Assembly (NCBI GenBank): GCA_963765545.1
Contig: CAVXWW010000004.1
Span: 806,001-870,000, forward strand
Reading direction: 5' to 3'
Length of the DNA: 64,000 bases
Source: JARRPM01 sp963765545
GTDB lineage: Bacteria > Pseudomonadota > Gammaproteobacteria > Pseudomonadales > Halieaceae
The translations under genes were made by a program, and so were the position numbers. Below are positions 50,927-60,908 of this stretch, in pieces; positions within the stretch are counted from its first letter, which is position 1, and every line of letters begins with the position of its first letter. A model generated the notes under the pieces. It saw nothing but the letters and a program-made list of their open reading frames with translations. It ran no database searches and was not told the DNA's origin.

Positions 50927-51946
50927 TCACTGACCCGTGACAAATTCCACATCCTGTGCCTGCTCCGTATGCATCATATCATCGAACACATCAGCGACCG
51001 GACGATGTTCATAGAGAATCGCGTACAGCCCCTTTACCAGCGGCATGTGCACCTGCCGCTTATCGGCTTCGGCCTTGAGCAGGCCGAGTGTGTTGATCCC
51101 CTCCGCCACCTGGTCCATCGCCGCGAGAATATCGTCCAGGGGCTCGCCGCGTCCCAGGGCAAGTCCAACCTGGTAGTTGCGCGACAAGGGTGAGGAGCAG
51201 GTTACAAACAGGTCCCCTACCCCGGCCAGCCCCAGGAACGTCATCGGGTTTGCGCCCATATCGACTGCAAAGCGGGACATCTCAGCCAGTGAGCGCGTCA
51301 ACAACATGCCTATGGTATTTTCCCCGAACTCGAGTGCCGCCCCTACCCCTGCCAGGATGGCATAGACATTTTTCAGTGCGCCGCCCAGTTCGACGCCGTA
51401 CATATCCGCCGAGCTGTAAATCAGGAATGACTCACTGTGCAACAGATCATGGATGCGGGTGTTGATCCGGGGGTTCTCACTGGCAATCACCGAACCGCTG
51501 ATATGTCCGGCTGCAATCTCCCCGGCAAGGTTCGGCCCGCTCAACACACCGGTGGGATTGGCTGGCATCTCCTGCCGCAGAATTTCACTCATCAGGTTGA
51601 AACTGCCGGGCTCGATGCCTTTTGTCAGGCTGACAAGCAGTGTTTGCGGCGGCACGTGGCTGGCCAACTCACGGGCAACGGCGCGAAAAGAATTACTGGG
51701 CACGGCCACCAACAGCACATCAGTGCCCTTGACTGCATCAGCGAGTGATACCGTGGCGCGCAAATTGTCATGCAGCACATAGCCGGGCAGGTATTCAACA
51801 TTCTGCCTTTTGATATTGATAGAGTCGGCGCGCTCATGATTGCGCAGCCACAGGCGCACCCGGTGACCATTGCAGGCAATAATGTTCGCGATGACCGTAC
51901 CAAAACTGCCACCACCAAGAACGGCAACAGTGCAGGAATCAGGCAT
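50927..51946 (-). CDS. gpsA: Glycerol-3-phosphate dehydrogenase [NAD(P)+]
   Basis: A 339-residue enzyme making glycerol-3-phosphate for phospholipids. The NAD motif GGGSFGTVIA is near the start, then LVSLTKGIEPG, GPNLAGEIAAG and VELGGALKNVYAILAGVGAALEFG with catalytic Lys, typical of GpsA. Length normal. It heads a three-gene cluster with sixA and the hydrolase. Confidence 0.95.
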   Translation of the reverse strand: MPDSCTVAVLGGGSFGTVIANIIACNGHRVRLWLRNHERADSINIKRQNVEYLPGYVLHDNLRATVSLADAVKGTDVLLVAVPSNSFRAVARELASHVPPQTLLVSLTKGIEPGSFNLMSEILRQEMPANPTGVLSGPNLAGEIAAGHISGSVIASENPRINTRIHDLLHSESFLIYSSADMYGVELGGALKNVYAILAGVGAALEFGENTIGMLLTRSLAEMSRFAVDMGANPMTFLGLAGVGDLFVTCSSPLSRNYQVGLALGRGEPLDDILAAMDQVAEGINTLGLLKAEADKRQVHMPLVKGLYAILYEHRPVADVFDDMMHTEQAQDVEFVTGQ

Positions 51947-51996
51947 GGGCGCGGCTCCCCGGTTTGTTGTTATTGTCTGGGTCAGAGTCTAACAAA

Positions 51997-52020
51997 AAAG
52001 CGGGCCCTGGAGCCCGCTTT
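51997..52020 (-). terminator. Intrinsic terminator after htpG
   Basis: Read on the minus strand: AAAGCGGGC, 6-nt loop, GCCCGCTTT followed by TTT. It is 24 bp past the htpG stop, well placed to end that heat-shock transcript. Confidence 0.85.
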
Positions 52021-52044
52021 GTTGTTTACCTGCGCTGCATCAAC

Positions 52045-53961
52045 TCAGCCCTTGCTCATTTCCAGCAACAGCTTGTTCAAGCGCGCAACATAGGCCGCGG
52101 GATCGTCCAGTTGGCCGCCCTCGGCCAGGCTGGCCTGATCGAACAGGACATTACCCAGATCGGCAAATCGATCCTCGTCAGCTTCCTGATCGAGCATCTT
52201 GACCAGCGGGTGGGTCGGATTGATCTCCAGTATGGGCTTGCTCTCAGGCACAGGCTGGCCCGCGGCCTCCATGATTCTGCGCATCTGGGCGCCCATGTCA
52301 TGATCACCGACAACCAGGCAGGTTGCCGAGTCGGTCAGGCGATTGGTAGCGCGCACCTCGGCCACCTTGTTTTCAAGCACTTTCGCCAGGCGTTCCACCA
52401 GGGCCTCTGACTCCTTGGCCAGCTTCTCCTGTTCGGCTTTCTCTTCCTCGTTGTCCGGGCTGAGATCCAGTGCGCCGCGGGCCACGTCCTGGAACTGCTT
52501 CCCGTCAAACTCCTGCAGGTGGTTCATCAACCAGTCGTCAACCCGATCGGACAGCAGCAACACCTCGATGCCTTTTTTGCGGAACACCTCAAGGTGAGGG
52601 CTGTTCTTCGCGGTATTGAAATTCTCGGCGACTACATAATAGATTTTGTCCTGCCCTTCCTGCAGGCGAGACAGATAGGCTTCCAGTGACTGGTCCTGTG
52701 CCTCACTGTCGGTATGGGTAGTGCTGAAACGCAACAGCTTGGCGATCTTTTCCTTGTTGGCAAGATCTTCTGCCGGGCCTTCCTTCAGCACCTGGCCGAA
52801 CTCTTTCCAGAACGCCGCATAGTCATCGCCCTTGGCGAGCTTGGCCAGCATGTCCAGAACCCGTTTGGTCAACGCACTGCGCATGGATTCGACCGCCGGG
52901 TCCTGCTGCAGGATTTCCCGCGACACGTTCAGGGACAGATCATTGGAATCCACCACGCCCTTGACAAAGCGCAGGTACATGGGCAGGAACTGCTCCGCAT
53001 CGTCCATGATAAACGTGCGTTGCACATAGAGTTTGAGCCCGCGATTGGCATCACGGTTCCACAGGTCAAAAGGCGCAGTTTCGGGGAGGTATAGCAAACT
53101 GGTGTATTCGAGTTTGCCCTCCACCTTATTGTGGGACCAGGTCAGTGGATCCTGAAAGTCATGTGACACATGCTTGTAGAACTCCTTGTACTCCTCCTCA
53201 CTGATATCGTTGCGCGGACGCGTCCACAAGGCGGTGGCAGAGTTGATAGCCTCGTACTCAGGCGCTGCGTCCTCGACGGGCTCCTCGCCCTCCTTGGGCG
53301 GCTCCGGGGGCTTCGCCATCATGACCGGGACCGAGATGTGGTCAGAGTACTTCTTGATCACGCTGCGCACGCGCCAGTCGTCGGCAAACTCCTCACAGTC
53401 TGACTTGAGAAACAGGGTGATACTGGTGCCGCGGGTTTCTTTGGGCTTGGCCTCTATGGAGAATTCGGCCTCCCCGTGGGATTCCCACAGCACACCCTGG
53501 TCGGCGTCTTCGCCGGCCTTTCGGGTATGTACTTCAACCCTGTCGGCCACGATAAAGGCGGAGTAAAAGCCCACACCGAACTGGCCGATCAGCTGGGAGT
53601 CCTTTTGCTGGTCACCGGTAAGGTTCTCCAGGAAGGCGGCGGTGCCGGATTTCGCGATAGTGCCGAGGTTTTCGATAACCTCGTCGCGGTTCATGCCGAT
53701 ACCGGTATCGCTGATGGTAATGGTGTGCAGCGCCTCATCCTTGGTGACATCCACCTGGATCTGCAGCTCTGTTCCGCCTTCCAGCAGAGCGGGATCAGCC
53801 AGGGACGAAAAGCGAAGCTTGTCTATGGCATCACTGGCATTCGAAATCAGCTCGCGCAGGAAAATTTCCTTGTTGCTATAAAGGGAGTGGATCATCAGGT
53901 GAAGCAACTGCTTGGCTTCGGTCTGGAAACCCATGGTTTCCTTGCGTACGTCTGCGGTCAT
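52045..53961 (-). CDS. htpG: Molecular chaperone HtpG (Hsp90)
   Basis: A 638-residue Hsp90 chaperone. The GHKL ATPase domain shows LRELISNASDAIDKLRF, DTGIGM and GQFGVGFYSAF. The middle domain has a DLWNRDANRGLKLYVQR-type segment and C-terminal dimerisation domain ends near 630. ATG 53961 follows GAGGA. A sigma-32 promoter matches perfectly 55-80 bp upstream and a terminator follows, so it is a stand-alone heat-shock gene. Confidence 0.97.
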   Translation of the reverse strand: MTADVRKETMGFQTEAKQLLHLMIHSLYSNKEIFLRELISNASDAIDKLRFSSLADPALLEGGTELQIQVDVTKDEALHTITISDTGIGMNRDEVIENLGTIAKSGTAAFLENLTGDQQKDSQLIGQFGVGFYSAFIVADRVEVHTRKAGEDADQGVLWESHGEAEFSIEAKPKETRGTSITLFLKSDCEEFADDWRVRSVIKKYSDHISVPVMMAKPPEPPKEGEEPVEDAAPEYEAINSATALWTRPRNDISEEEYKEFYKHVSHDFQDPLTWSHNKVEGKLEYTSLLYLPETAPFDLWNRDANRGLKLYVQRTFIMDDAEQFLPMYLRFVKGVVDSNDLSLNVSREILQQDPAVESMRSALTKRVLDMLAKLAKGDDYAAFWKEFGQVLKEGPAEDLANKEKIAKLLRFSTTHTDSEAQDQSLEAYLSRLQEGQDKIYYVVAENFNTAKNSPHLEVFRKKGIEVLLLSDRVDDWLMNHLQEFDGKQFQDVARGALDLSPDNEEEKAEQEKLAKESEALVERLAKVLENKVAEVRATNRLTDSATCLVVGDHDMGAQMRRIMEAAGQPVPESKPILEINPTHPLVKMLDQEADEDRFADLGNVLFDQASLAEGGQLDDPAAYVARLNKLLLEMSKG

Positions 53962-54015
53962 AAGGTCCTCGTATATTCTCGGGTTCAGTCCAGGTTTTTG
54001 CCCAGGTAACCGACG

Positions 54016-54043
54016 AAATGGGGTTGATCAGGCGTTTTTCAAG
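54016..54043 (-). promoter_or_regulatory. Sigma-32 (RpoH) heat-shock promoter of htpG
   Basis: On the minus strand CTTGAAA (54043-54037), 13-nt spacer, CCCCATTT (54023-54016): full match to the RpoH consensus CTTGAAA-N13/14-CCCCATNT. Transcript would begin near 54010, about 50 nt before the ATG. Confidence 0.9.
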
Positions 54044-54160
54044 GGGGAAGCACAGATATTTTGGGCGGGGGAGGCCCGTGGCAGCCGGGCCGATGCAGAA
54101 GGCCAAAGAGGGAGAGCCAGCCCGGACGTCCAGCCGGGCCAGCTGGCGTGGCTGTTTGCG

Positions 54161-55768
54161 CTAGAGCTGCGGCCCGGCCGCGACCAGTGCCTTGCCTTCA
54201 TCGTTGTCGGTAAATACCGCGAAGTTCTCAATAAAGAGCTGTGCCAGCTCGGTCGCTTTGGCGTCCCACTCACTGGCGTCCGGGTAAGTATCCCGCGGAT
54301 CCAGGATACCGCTGTCGACCCCATGCAGGGCCCGGGGTATGGCCAGGTTGAATATTGGCAGTGTGGTCGTCTCGGCTTCCTCGATAGAGCCATCCAGGAT
54401 GGCATCAATGATCGCGCGGGTATCTTTGATCGAGATCCGCTTACCGGTGCCATTCCAGCCCGTATTGACCAGGTAGGCCTTGGCATTGGATGCGTTCATT
54501 CGCGAAACAAGCACCTCGCCATAGGTCACCGGGTGCAGGCTCAGGAAAGCCTTGCCAAAGCAGGCTGAGAATGTGGGAACCGGTTCGGTGATACCCCGCT
54601 CGGTGCCCGCCAGCTTGGCGGTAAAACCGGACAGGAAGTGATACTGGGTCTGGTCATGGTCGAGAATCGATACGGGGGGAAGTACACCGAAGGCATCTGC
54701 GGTGAGGAAAATCACCTTGCTGGGATGGCCGGCCCTGGAAACAGGCTTGACAATATTGTCGATGTGGTAAATCGGGTAGGACACACGGGTGTTTTCTGTA
54801 ATTGACCGATCGGAAAACTGGATCTTGCCGCCGTCATCCACCACCACGTTTTCCAGCAGTGCATCGCGCGCTATTGCCTTGTAGATATCCGGTTCGTTCT
54901 CGGGATCCAGGTCTATCGTCTTGGCGTAGCAGCCACCCTCGAAGTTAAACACACCATGATCGTCCCAGCCGTGCTCGTCGTCACCGATCAGGCGCCGCTT
55001 GGGATCAGTTGACAGGGTTGTCTTGCCGGTGCCCGACAGGCCAAAAAAGATAGCCACATCGCCATCTTCACCGACGTTCGCGGAGCAGTGCATGGACGCC
55101 ATATTTCGCAGGGGCAGGTAGTAGTTCATCATGGAGAACATGCCCTTTTTCATCTCACCGCCGTACCAGGTACCGGCGATGATCTGCATCTTCTCGGTCA
55201 TGTTGAACACCGTGAAGACTTCTGAATTCAGGCCGTGGGACTGCCACTGCGGGTCGCTGGTCTTCGACGCATTTAGGACTACAAAGTCGGGCTCTCCATA
55301 ATCGGCCAGCTCCTCGTCAGTGGGACGGATAAACATATTCTTCACGAAGTGCGCCTGCCAGGCGACCTCCATAACAAAACGTACCTTGAGTCGGCTGTTG
55401 GCATTGGCACCGCAAAAGGTGTCTACAACGAACAGGCGCTGGCCGGACAGGCGATCGGCAACCAGGCCCTTGAGAATCGTCCAGTTCTCCGGTGAGATGG
55501 GCTTGTTGTCATTGGGGGACTCAGGCGAGTTCCACCAGACATGCTGCTTGCTCACCTCGTCCTCGACGATGAACTTGTCCTTGGGTGAGCGGCCAGTGAA
55601 TATCCCCGTGTGGACGGCCACTGCGCCCAGTTCGGTCTCGATACCTCTTTCGTACCCCTCGAGATCCGCCTTTGTTTCCTCGGCGAACAGCAGCTCGTAG
55701 GAGGGGTTATAAATGATCTCCGCCGCGTCACTGATGCCGTAGCCGGATAAATCAATCTTCGTTGTCAT
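54161..55768 (-). CDS. pckA: Phosphoenolpyruvate carboxykinase (ATP)
   Basis: A 535-residue enzyme making PEP from oxaloacetate and ATP, needed for gluconeogenesis on organic acids. Kinase motifs are FFGLSGTGKTTLS (P-loop) and GDDEHGW; HTGIFTGRSPKDKF and the YGGEMKKGMFSMMNY segment are diagnostic. Length normal for the ATP type. It stands alone between htpG and sucD. Its presence fits a cell growing on acetate or TCA acids. Confidence 0.97.
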   Translation of the reverse strand: MTTKIDLSGYGISDAAEIIYNPSYELLFAEETKADLEGYERGIETELGAVAVHTGIFTGRSPKDKFIVEDEVSKQHVWWNSPESPNDNKPISPENWTILKGLVADRLSGQRLFVVDTFCGANANSRLKVRFVMEVAWQAHFVKNMFIRPTDEELADYGEPDFVVLNASKTSDPQWQSHGLNSEVFTVFNMTEKMQIIAGTWYGGEMKKGMFSMMNYYLPLRNMASMHCSANVGEDGDVAIFFGLSGTGKTTLSTDPKRRLIGDDEHGWDDHGVFNFEGGCYAKTIDLDPENEPDIYKAIARDALLENVVVDDGGKIQFSDRSITENTRVSYPIYHIDNIVKPVSRAGHPSKVIFLTADAFGVLPPVSILDHDQTQYHFLSGFTAKLAGTERGITEPVPTFSACFGKAFLSLHPVTYGEVLVSRMNASNAKAYLVNTGWNGTGKRISIKDTRAIIDAILDGSIEEAETTTLPIFNLAIPRALHGVDSGILDPRDTYPDASEWDAKATELAQLFIENFAVFTDNDEGKALVAAGPQL

Positions 55769-55967
55769 AGTTTTACGCCTGATATACTGCTAAACACGTG
55801 TGAAGGCTGGACTTTTCGGTTTCCAGAAGTCTCCCCCACCCCAAAACTCTACCTGTTATTGTTTCCATGTTATCGCCACGGCGATCTTGTGGAAATAACG
55901 AACCTTGAGTTATATCAATACAGGGAAAACTTCCCTGCTGTGCCACCCAAAATCCCGGTTATTCTAT

Positions 55968-56000
55968 AAAAAAGGGCCCGTCAAAAGACGAACCCCTTGT
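55968..56000 (-). terminator. Intrinsic terminator of the suc operon
   Basis: On the minus strand AAGGGGTTCGTC, TTTT loop, GACGGGCCCTT followed by TTTT: stem of 10-11 pairs with G-U pairs, 21 bp past sucD. Confidence 0.75.
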
Positions 56001-56020
56001 CCCAGCAAACGCGGGCAGCG

Positions 56021-56893
56021 CTACCAGCCGGTGATTTCCGCCAGTCCGGTGGAGATATCGGCAAGGCTGCGCACCGTTTTCACACCCGCATCCTCCAGCG
56101 CCGCGAATTTCTCGTCCGCCGTACCCTTGCCCCCTGAGATGATCGCCCCGGCATGTCCCATACGCTTGCCTTTGGGAGCGGTTACCCCTGCGATGTAGGA
56201 AACAACCGGCTTGGAAACGCTGGCCTTGATGTACGCCGCGGCTTCCTCTTCAGCAGTCCCGCCGATCTCACCGATCATCACGATCGCCTCGGTAGCAGGA
56301 TCCTTTTCGAACATTTCCAGAATGTCGGTAAAGTTGGATCCAGGTATCGGGTCGCCCCCTATACCGACACAGGTAGACTGGCCGTAACCCGCGTCGGTTG
56401 TCTGTTTGACCGCCTCGTAGGTCAGGGTACCGGAACGCGAGACGATGCCCACCTTTCCGGGCAGGTGAATACTGGCGGGCATAATACCGATCTTGCACTC
56501 GCCCGGCGTAATCACGCCGGGGCAGTTGGGGCCAATCAGGCGCACACCCAACTCATCACATTTCACCTTGGCTTCCAGCATATCGAGTGTTGGAATGCCC
56601 TCGGTAATGCACACGATCAGTTGGATACCGGAGTTGGCGGCCTCCAGGATAGAGTCTTTGCAGAAGGGAGCCGGGACATAGATCACAGAGGCTGTGGCCC
56701 CGGTGGCTGCTACAGCGTCGGATACCGTGTTGAAAACCGGCAGGCCAAGGTGTTCCTGGCCGCCCTTGCCCGGGGTGACACCACCCACCATTTTTGTGCC
56801 ATAGGCGATGGCCTGTTCAGAGTGGAACGTGCCCTGTGAACCAGTGAATCCCTGGCAGATAACCCTGGTGTCCTTGTCGATTAGAATGCTCAT
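56021..56893 (-). CDS. sucD: Succinyl-CoA ligase subunit alpha
   Basis: A 290-residue CoA-binding subunit. The CoA motif GFTGSQGTFHSEQAIAYGTK is near the start. The phospho-histidine loop GHAGAIISGGKG is near residue 246. With sucC it makes ATP or GTP from succinyl-CoA. Its ATG overlaps the sucC stop by 4 nt (ATGA). Confidence 0.97.
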   Translation of the reverse strand: MSILIDKDTRVICQGFTGSQGTFHSEQAIAYGTKMVGGVTPGKGGQEHLGLPVFNTVSDAVAATGATASVIYVPAPFCKDSILEAANSGIQLIVCITEGIPTLDMLEAKVKCDELGVRLIGPNCPGVITPGECKIGIMPASIHLPGKVGIVSRSGTLTYEAVKQTTDAGYGQSTCVGIGGDPIPGSNFTDILEMFEKDPATEAIVMIGEIGGTAEEEAAAYIKASVSKPVVSYIAGVTAPKGKRMGHAGAIISGGKGTADEKFAALEDAGVKTVRSLADISTGLAEITGW

Positions 56894-58062
56894 TGCGCCG
56901 CGCCTCCCGCTGCCGCTACCGCTTGCTGCGCAGCGTCCGTGAGACTGGATGCCGCAATAATATTAAGGCCACTGTCAGCGAGGACCTTGCGCCCGAGTTC
57001 CGCGTTGTTTCCTTCCAGGCGCACCACTACCGGTACATTGACGCCGATCTCCTGTACCGCCCCGATCACACCCTCGGCGATAAGATCGCAACGTACGATG
57101 CCACCGAATATATTGATCAGCACCGCTTTCACGTTCTCGTCGGACAGGATGATCTTGAACGCCTCTGCTACCCGCTCCTTGGTCGCGCCGCCCCCAACAT
57201 CGAGGAAGTTGGCGGGAAAGCCCCCGTGCAGCTTGACGATATCCATAGTACCCATGGCCAGGCCGGCACCGTTCACCATGCAGCCTATAGCGCCATCCAG
57301 CGCGACGTAATTAAGCTCCCAGCTTGCGGCATGCGCCTCGCGGGCATCTTCCTGGCTGGGATCATGCATCTCTTCCAGTGCTTTCTGGCGATACATTGCA
57401 TTGCCGTCAACACCGATTTTCGCATCCAGGCAATGCAGATTGCCCTCTTCGGTAATAACCAGCGGGTTGACCTCGATCAGGGCGAGATCTTTATCGACAA
57501 ACATCTGGGCCAGCCCGATAAAAATCTTCACAAACTGTTTGATCTGGTCGCCTTTGAGGCCCAGATTGAAAGCGAGCTCCCGGCCCTGGTACGGCTGGGC
57601 ACCCACCAGCGGGTCAATAGTTGCCCGCAGGATCTTGTCCGGTGTCTCTTCCGCTACTTTCTCGATCTCTACACCGCCTTCTGTGGAAGCCATGAACACT
57701 ATCCGGCGTGATGAGCGGTCAACAACCGCGCCCAGATAAAGCTCATCGGCAATATCAGTGCAGGACTCCACCAGGATCTTGCTCACGGGCTGACCATTGG
57801 CATCGGTCTGGTAGGTCACCAGGTTCTTGCCCAGCCACTGGGTAGCGAAATCGCGGATTTCGTCCCTTGTTTTGACCAGCTTGACTCCACCGGCCTTGCC
57901 GCGACCACCCGCGTGAACCTGGGCTTTGACAACCCACATATCACCGCCGACCTTATCGGCAGCATCTACTGCATCCTGGGGAGTGTCTACCGCATATCCC
58001 CTGGAAACAGGGAGCCCGTATTCTGCAAACAACTGTTTGCCCTGATACTCGTGAAGGTTCAT
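56890..58062 (-). CDS. sucC: Succinyl-CoA ligase subunit beta
   Basis: A 390-residue ATP-grasp subunit: MNLHEYQGKQLFAEYGLPV start, KAQVHAGGRGKAGGVK, nucleotide-binding core and C-terminal GGIVRCDLIAEGVIGA. Length normal. Upstream gap of 117 bp to lpdA has no terminator, so a shared transcript is likely. Confidence 0.97.
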   Translation of the reverse strand: MNLHEYQGKQLFAEYGLPVSRGYAVDTPQDAVDAADKVGGDMWVVKAQVHAGGRGKAGGVKLVKTRDEIRDFATQWLGKNLVTYQTDANGQPVSKILVESCTDIADELYLGAVVDRSSRRIVFMASTEGGVEIEKVAEETPDKILRATIDPLVGAQPYQGRELAFNLGLKGDQIKQFVKIFIGLAQMFVDKDLALIEVNPLVITEEGNLHCLDAKIGVDGNAMYRQKALEEMHDPSQEDAREAHAASWELNYVALDGAIGCMVNGAGLAMGTMDIVKLHGGFPANFLDVGGGATKERVAEAFKIILSDENVKAVLINIFGGIVRCDLIAEGVIGAVQEIGVNVPVVVRLEGNNAELGRKVLADSGLNIIAASSLTDAAQQAVAAAGGAAQ

Positions 58063-58179
58063 CTTCTTTCCTGTTTTTGTCAGTTGCTGAGTTTGTTAAG
58101 AAACCGGTGATGCGCCTGCCGGAATCCCGCTTTGAGCCCGTCCGCCGGGATTATGCTGTTATTCGCGCCCGGGCAAATT

Positions 58180-59619
58180 CTATTTCCGCTTCTTTCTGTT
58201 GGCCACATGGATAGCGTGGCCGTTTACCGCCAGCGCTGCCTCGTGCACAGCCTCGGACAGTGTGGGGTGACCAAATACGGTCAGCGCGATATCCTCAGCG
58301 CTGGAGCCAAACTCCATTGCAATAACCACCTGCTGCACGAGATCGGCGGCAGAGGGGCCGACTATATGGCAACCGAGGATACGATCGTTTTCAGCGTGAG
58401 CCAGCATTTTAACCATGCCATCTGAATCGTTGGCTGCCAGCGCGCGGCCGCTCGCCGCAAAGGGGAAAACCCCCGCCTTGTAGGGCACACCGTCCGCCTT
58501 CAACTCCTGCTCAGTGCGCCCCACCGCGGCCACCTCCGGGTGGGTATAAATAATCGAGGGTATACAGTCGTAGTTCATCTGGGTTTTCTTGCCGGCGATC
58601 CGCTCGGCAACCATCACCCCTTCCTCGGAGCCCTTGTGGGCCAGCATGGGGCCGCGCACCACATCGCCAACGGCGAAAATATGGGGCGCCTCAGTCTCAC
58701 AGAAATCATTGACAAAAATGTAGCCTCGCTCATCCAGAGTCAGGCCGCTGTCCGTCGCGAACAGTTCCTGTGACCGTGGCTTGCGCCCCACTGCCACGAT
58801 CAACCGATCGAAGACTTCGACTTGCTCGCCGTCCGGAGTGCTGTAGGTTACCTCTACCGCACCGTCCTTCACCTCGGCCCCTGTGACACGGGTTCCCAGG
58901 CGAATATCCAGGCCCTGCTTCTTGAAGATCTTGGCTGATTCCTTGGCAATCTGCACATCCATCATGGGCAGGAACTCGTCCAGCGCTTCCAGCATGACCA
59001 CCTTCGAACCCAGCCGACCCCAGACACTCCCCAGTTCCAGGCCAATCACCCCGGCTCCTATCACGCCCAGGCGCTCTGGCACCTCTGTCAGTTCCAGGGC
59101 GCCCGTGGAGTCGATGATGTACTCGTTGTCGATGGGCGCCGGCGGAATATGCACTGGCAGGGATCCCGCGGCAATGATGATATTGCTGGCCGCGACCTCC
59201 TGCACCTTGCCATCCTTGTCGGTAACTTCAACACGGGTACCTGACAGCACCCTTGCGGTCCCCGAGATGGCGGTGACGCCATTGTGCTTGAACAGGCCAG
59301 CTATACCGCCCGTCAACTGGTCGACAATTTTTTCCTTGCGACCCAGCATGGCGGGCACATCGATGCTGGGGTCCTTGACAGTAATCCCGTGCACCGCCAG
59401 GTGGTCCCTGGCCTCGGCAAATTTCTGGCTGCTGTCCAGCAGGGCCTTGGAGGGAATACAGCCCACATTGAGGCAAGTGCCCCCCAGGCGCACCTTGCCC
59501 TTGTCGTCCAGCCACTGCTCTACACAGGCGGTAGACAAACCCAACTGGGCGGCCCGGATCGCAGCCACATAGCCGGCAGGGCCGGCGCCAATCACAACAA
59601 CATCATATTTTTCGGACAT
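58180..59619 (-). CDS. lpdA: Dihydrolipoyl dehydrogenase (E3)
   Basis: A 479-residue flavoprotein. FAD motif GAGPAGYVAA, redox disulfide GGTCLNVGCIPSK, NAD motif GAGVIGLELGSVW and C-terminal HPTLSEAVHEAAL with catalytic His. It serves the 2-oxoglutarate dehydrogenase complex, encoded between sucB and sucC, and perhaps other 2-oxoacid complexes. Confidence 0.97.
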   Translation of the reverse strand: MSEKYDVVVIGAGPAGYVAAIRAAQLGLSTACVEQWLDDKGKVRLGGTCLNVGCIPSKALLDSSQKFAEARDHLAVHGITVKDPSIDVPAMLGRKEKIVDQLTGGIAGLFKHNGVTAISGTARVLSGTRVEVTDKDGKVQEVAASNIIIAAGSLPVHIPPAPIDNEYIIDSTGALELTEVPERLGVIGAGVIGLELGSVWGRLGSKVVMLEALDEFLPMMDVQIAKESAKIFKKQGLDIRLGTRVTGAEVKDGAVEVTYSTPDGEQVEVFDRLIVAVGRKPRSQELFATDSGLTLDERGYIFVNDFCETEAPHIFAVGDVVRGPMLAHKGSEEGVMVAERIAGKKTQMNYDCIPSIIYTHPEVAAVGRTEQELKADGVPYKAGVFPFAASGRALAANDSDGMVKMLAHAENDRILGCHIVGPSAADLVQQVVIAMEFGSSAEDIALTVFGHPTLSEAVHEAALAVNGHAIHVANRKKRK

Positions 59620-59661
59620 GTATTCTTTCCAGCCTTGTCAGTGTGCCCCGCTGTAAATAAC

Positions 59662-60891
59662 TTACAGCTGCAGCAGTATGCGAGCAGGGTCTTCGATCAG
59701 GTCCTTGATAGCCACCAGGAACTGCACCGCGGTCTTACCGTCAATAAGGCGGTGATCGTAGGACAGCGCCAGGTACATCACCGGCAGGATAACCACCTGG
59801 CCATCCACGGCCATGGGGCGCTCCTGAATCTTGTGCATCCCCAGGATACCTGTCTGGGGAGGGTTGAGGATCGGGGTGGAGAGCAGAGACCCGAAGACAC
59901 CGCCATTGGTTACAGTAAATGTACCTCCGGTCATGTCCTCAATCGTCAACTTGTTGTCCTTGGCGCGCATGCCCAGGTCGCGAATCGCGGCCTCGACATC
60001 GGCCAGGCTCATAAAGTCCGCATCGCGCAGCACCGGCACCACCAGCCCGTTCTCGGTTGACACGGCAACGCCAATATCCTGGTAGCCGTGGTAGACCACG
60101 TCACTGCCATCGATGGAGGCATTGACCGCGGGAAACCGTTTGAGGGCCTCGCAGGCCGCCTTGACAAAAAAGCCCATAAAACCCAGGCGGGTACCGTTGT
60201 GTACCTTTTCAAACTGCTCCTTGTACTTGCTGCGCAGCGCCATTACAGGCGCCATATTGACCTCGTTGAAAGTGGTCAACATCGCGGTCTGCTGGGTGGC
60301 CTCAAGCAAACGCTCGGCGATCTTGGCGCGCATACGGGTCATTGGCACCCGTTTCTCTACCCGCTCGCCCGAGGGCCCTACCGGCGCCGCCGGCACGGCA
60401 GCCTCGGCCGCCGGGGATGCGGCGGGCGCGGCGGGCGCAGCATCAACGGCCTTGAGGTGCTTCAGAACGTCTTCCTTGGTCACACGACCGCCTTTGCCGG
60501 TCCCGGTTATCGACGCGGGGTCCAGCTGATGTTCGTCGATCAACTGCCTTGCCGCGGGACCTGATAGCTCCACGACGTCTTTGTCCTTCCCGGCTGCGGG
60601 GGGCGCCGCGGCAGCTGGGGTCTCTGCGCTGGGCGGCGCGGTCTGAGCGCCGGTACCGGCTTCCAGCGTCGCCAGCAACTGCTCACTCTCGATGGTGTCG
60701 CCCTCCTGGGCGTGAATTGCGGTGATCACACCATCTTCCGGCGCCAGGACTTCCATGACCACCTTGTCAGTCTCGATTTCGACTATCAACTCATCGCGAG
60801 AGACCGCGTCGCCTTCCCCCTTGTGCCAGCTGGCAATTTCGCCATCTGCCACCGACTCGGGAAAAGCAGGCGCTTTTATTTCAATAGCCAT
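59662..60891 (-). CDS. sucB: Dihydrolipoyl succinyltransferase (E2o)
   Basis: A 409-residue E2 with one lipoyl domain (lipoyl lysine in EIETDKVVMEV). An Ala/Pro-rich linker, peripheral-subunit-binding domain (GPAARQLIDEHQLDP) and catalytic domain with DHRLIDGKTAVQFL follow. One lipoyl domain fits E2o rather than pyruvate E2. 17 bp after sucA. Confidence 0.97.
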   Translation of the reverse strand: MAIEIKAPAFPESVADGEIASWHKGEGDAVSRDELIVEIETDKVVMEVLAPEDGVITAIHAQEGDTIESEQLLATLEAGTGAQTAPPSAETPAAAAPPAAGKDKDVVELSGPAARQLIDEHQLDPASITGTGKGGRVTKEDVLKHLKAVDAAPAAPAASPAAEAAVPAAPVGPSGERVEKRVPMTRMRAKIAERLLEATQQTAMLTTFNEVNMAPVMALRSKYKEQFEKVHNGTRLGFMGFFVKAACEALKRFPAVNASIDGSDVVYHGYQDIGVAVSTENGLVVPVLRDADFMSLADVEAAIRDLGMRAKDNKLTIEDMTGGTFTVTNGGVFGSLLSTPILNPPQTGILGMHKIQERPMAVDGQVVILPVMYLALSYDHRLIDGKTAVQFLVAIKDLIEDPARILLQL

Positions 60892-60908
60892 GTCGCTTCC
60901 TTGTTGTG

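Noticed and set aside
59284..60060. 258-codon plus-strand frame across lpdA and sucB
   Set aside because: Spans two well-supported genes and their gap in antisense; no ribosome site.
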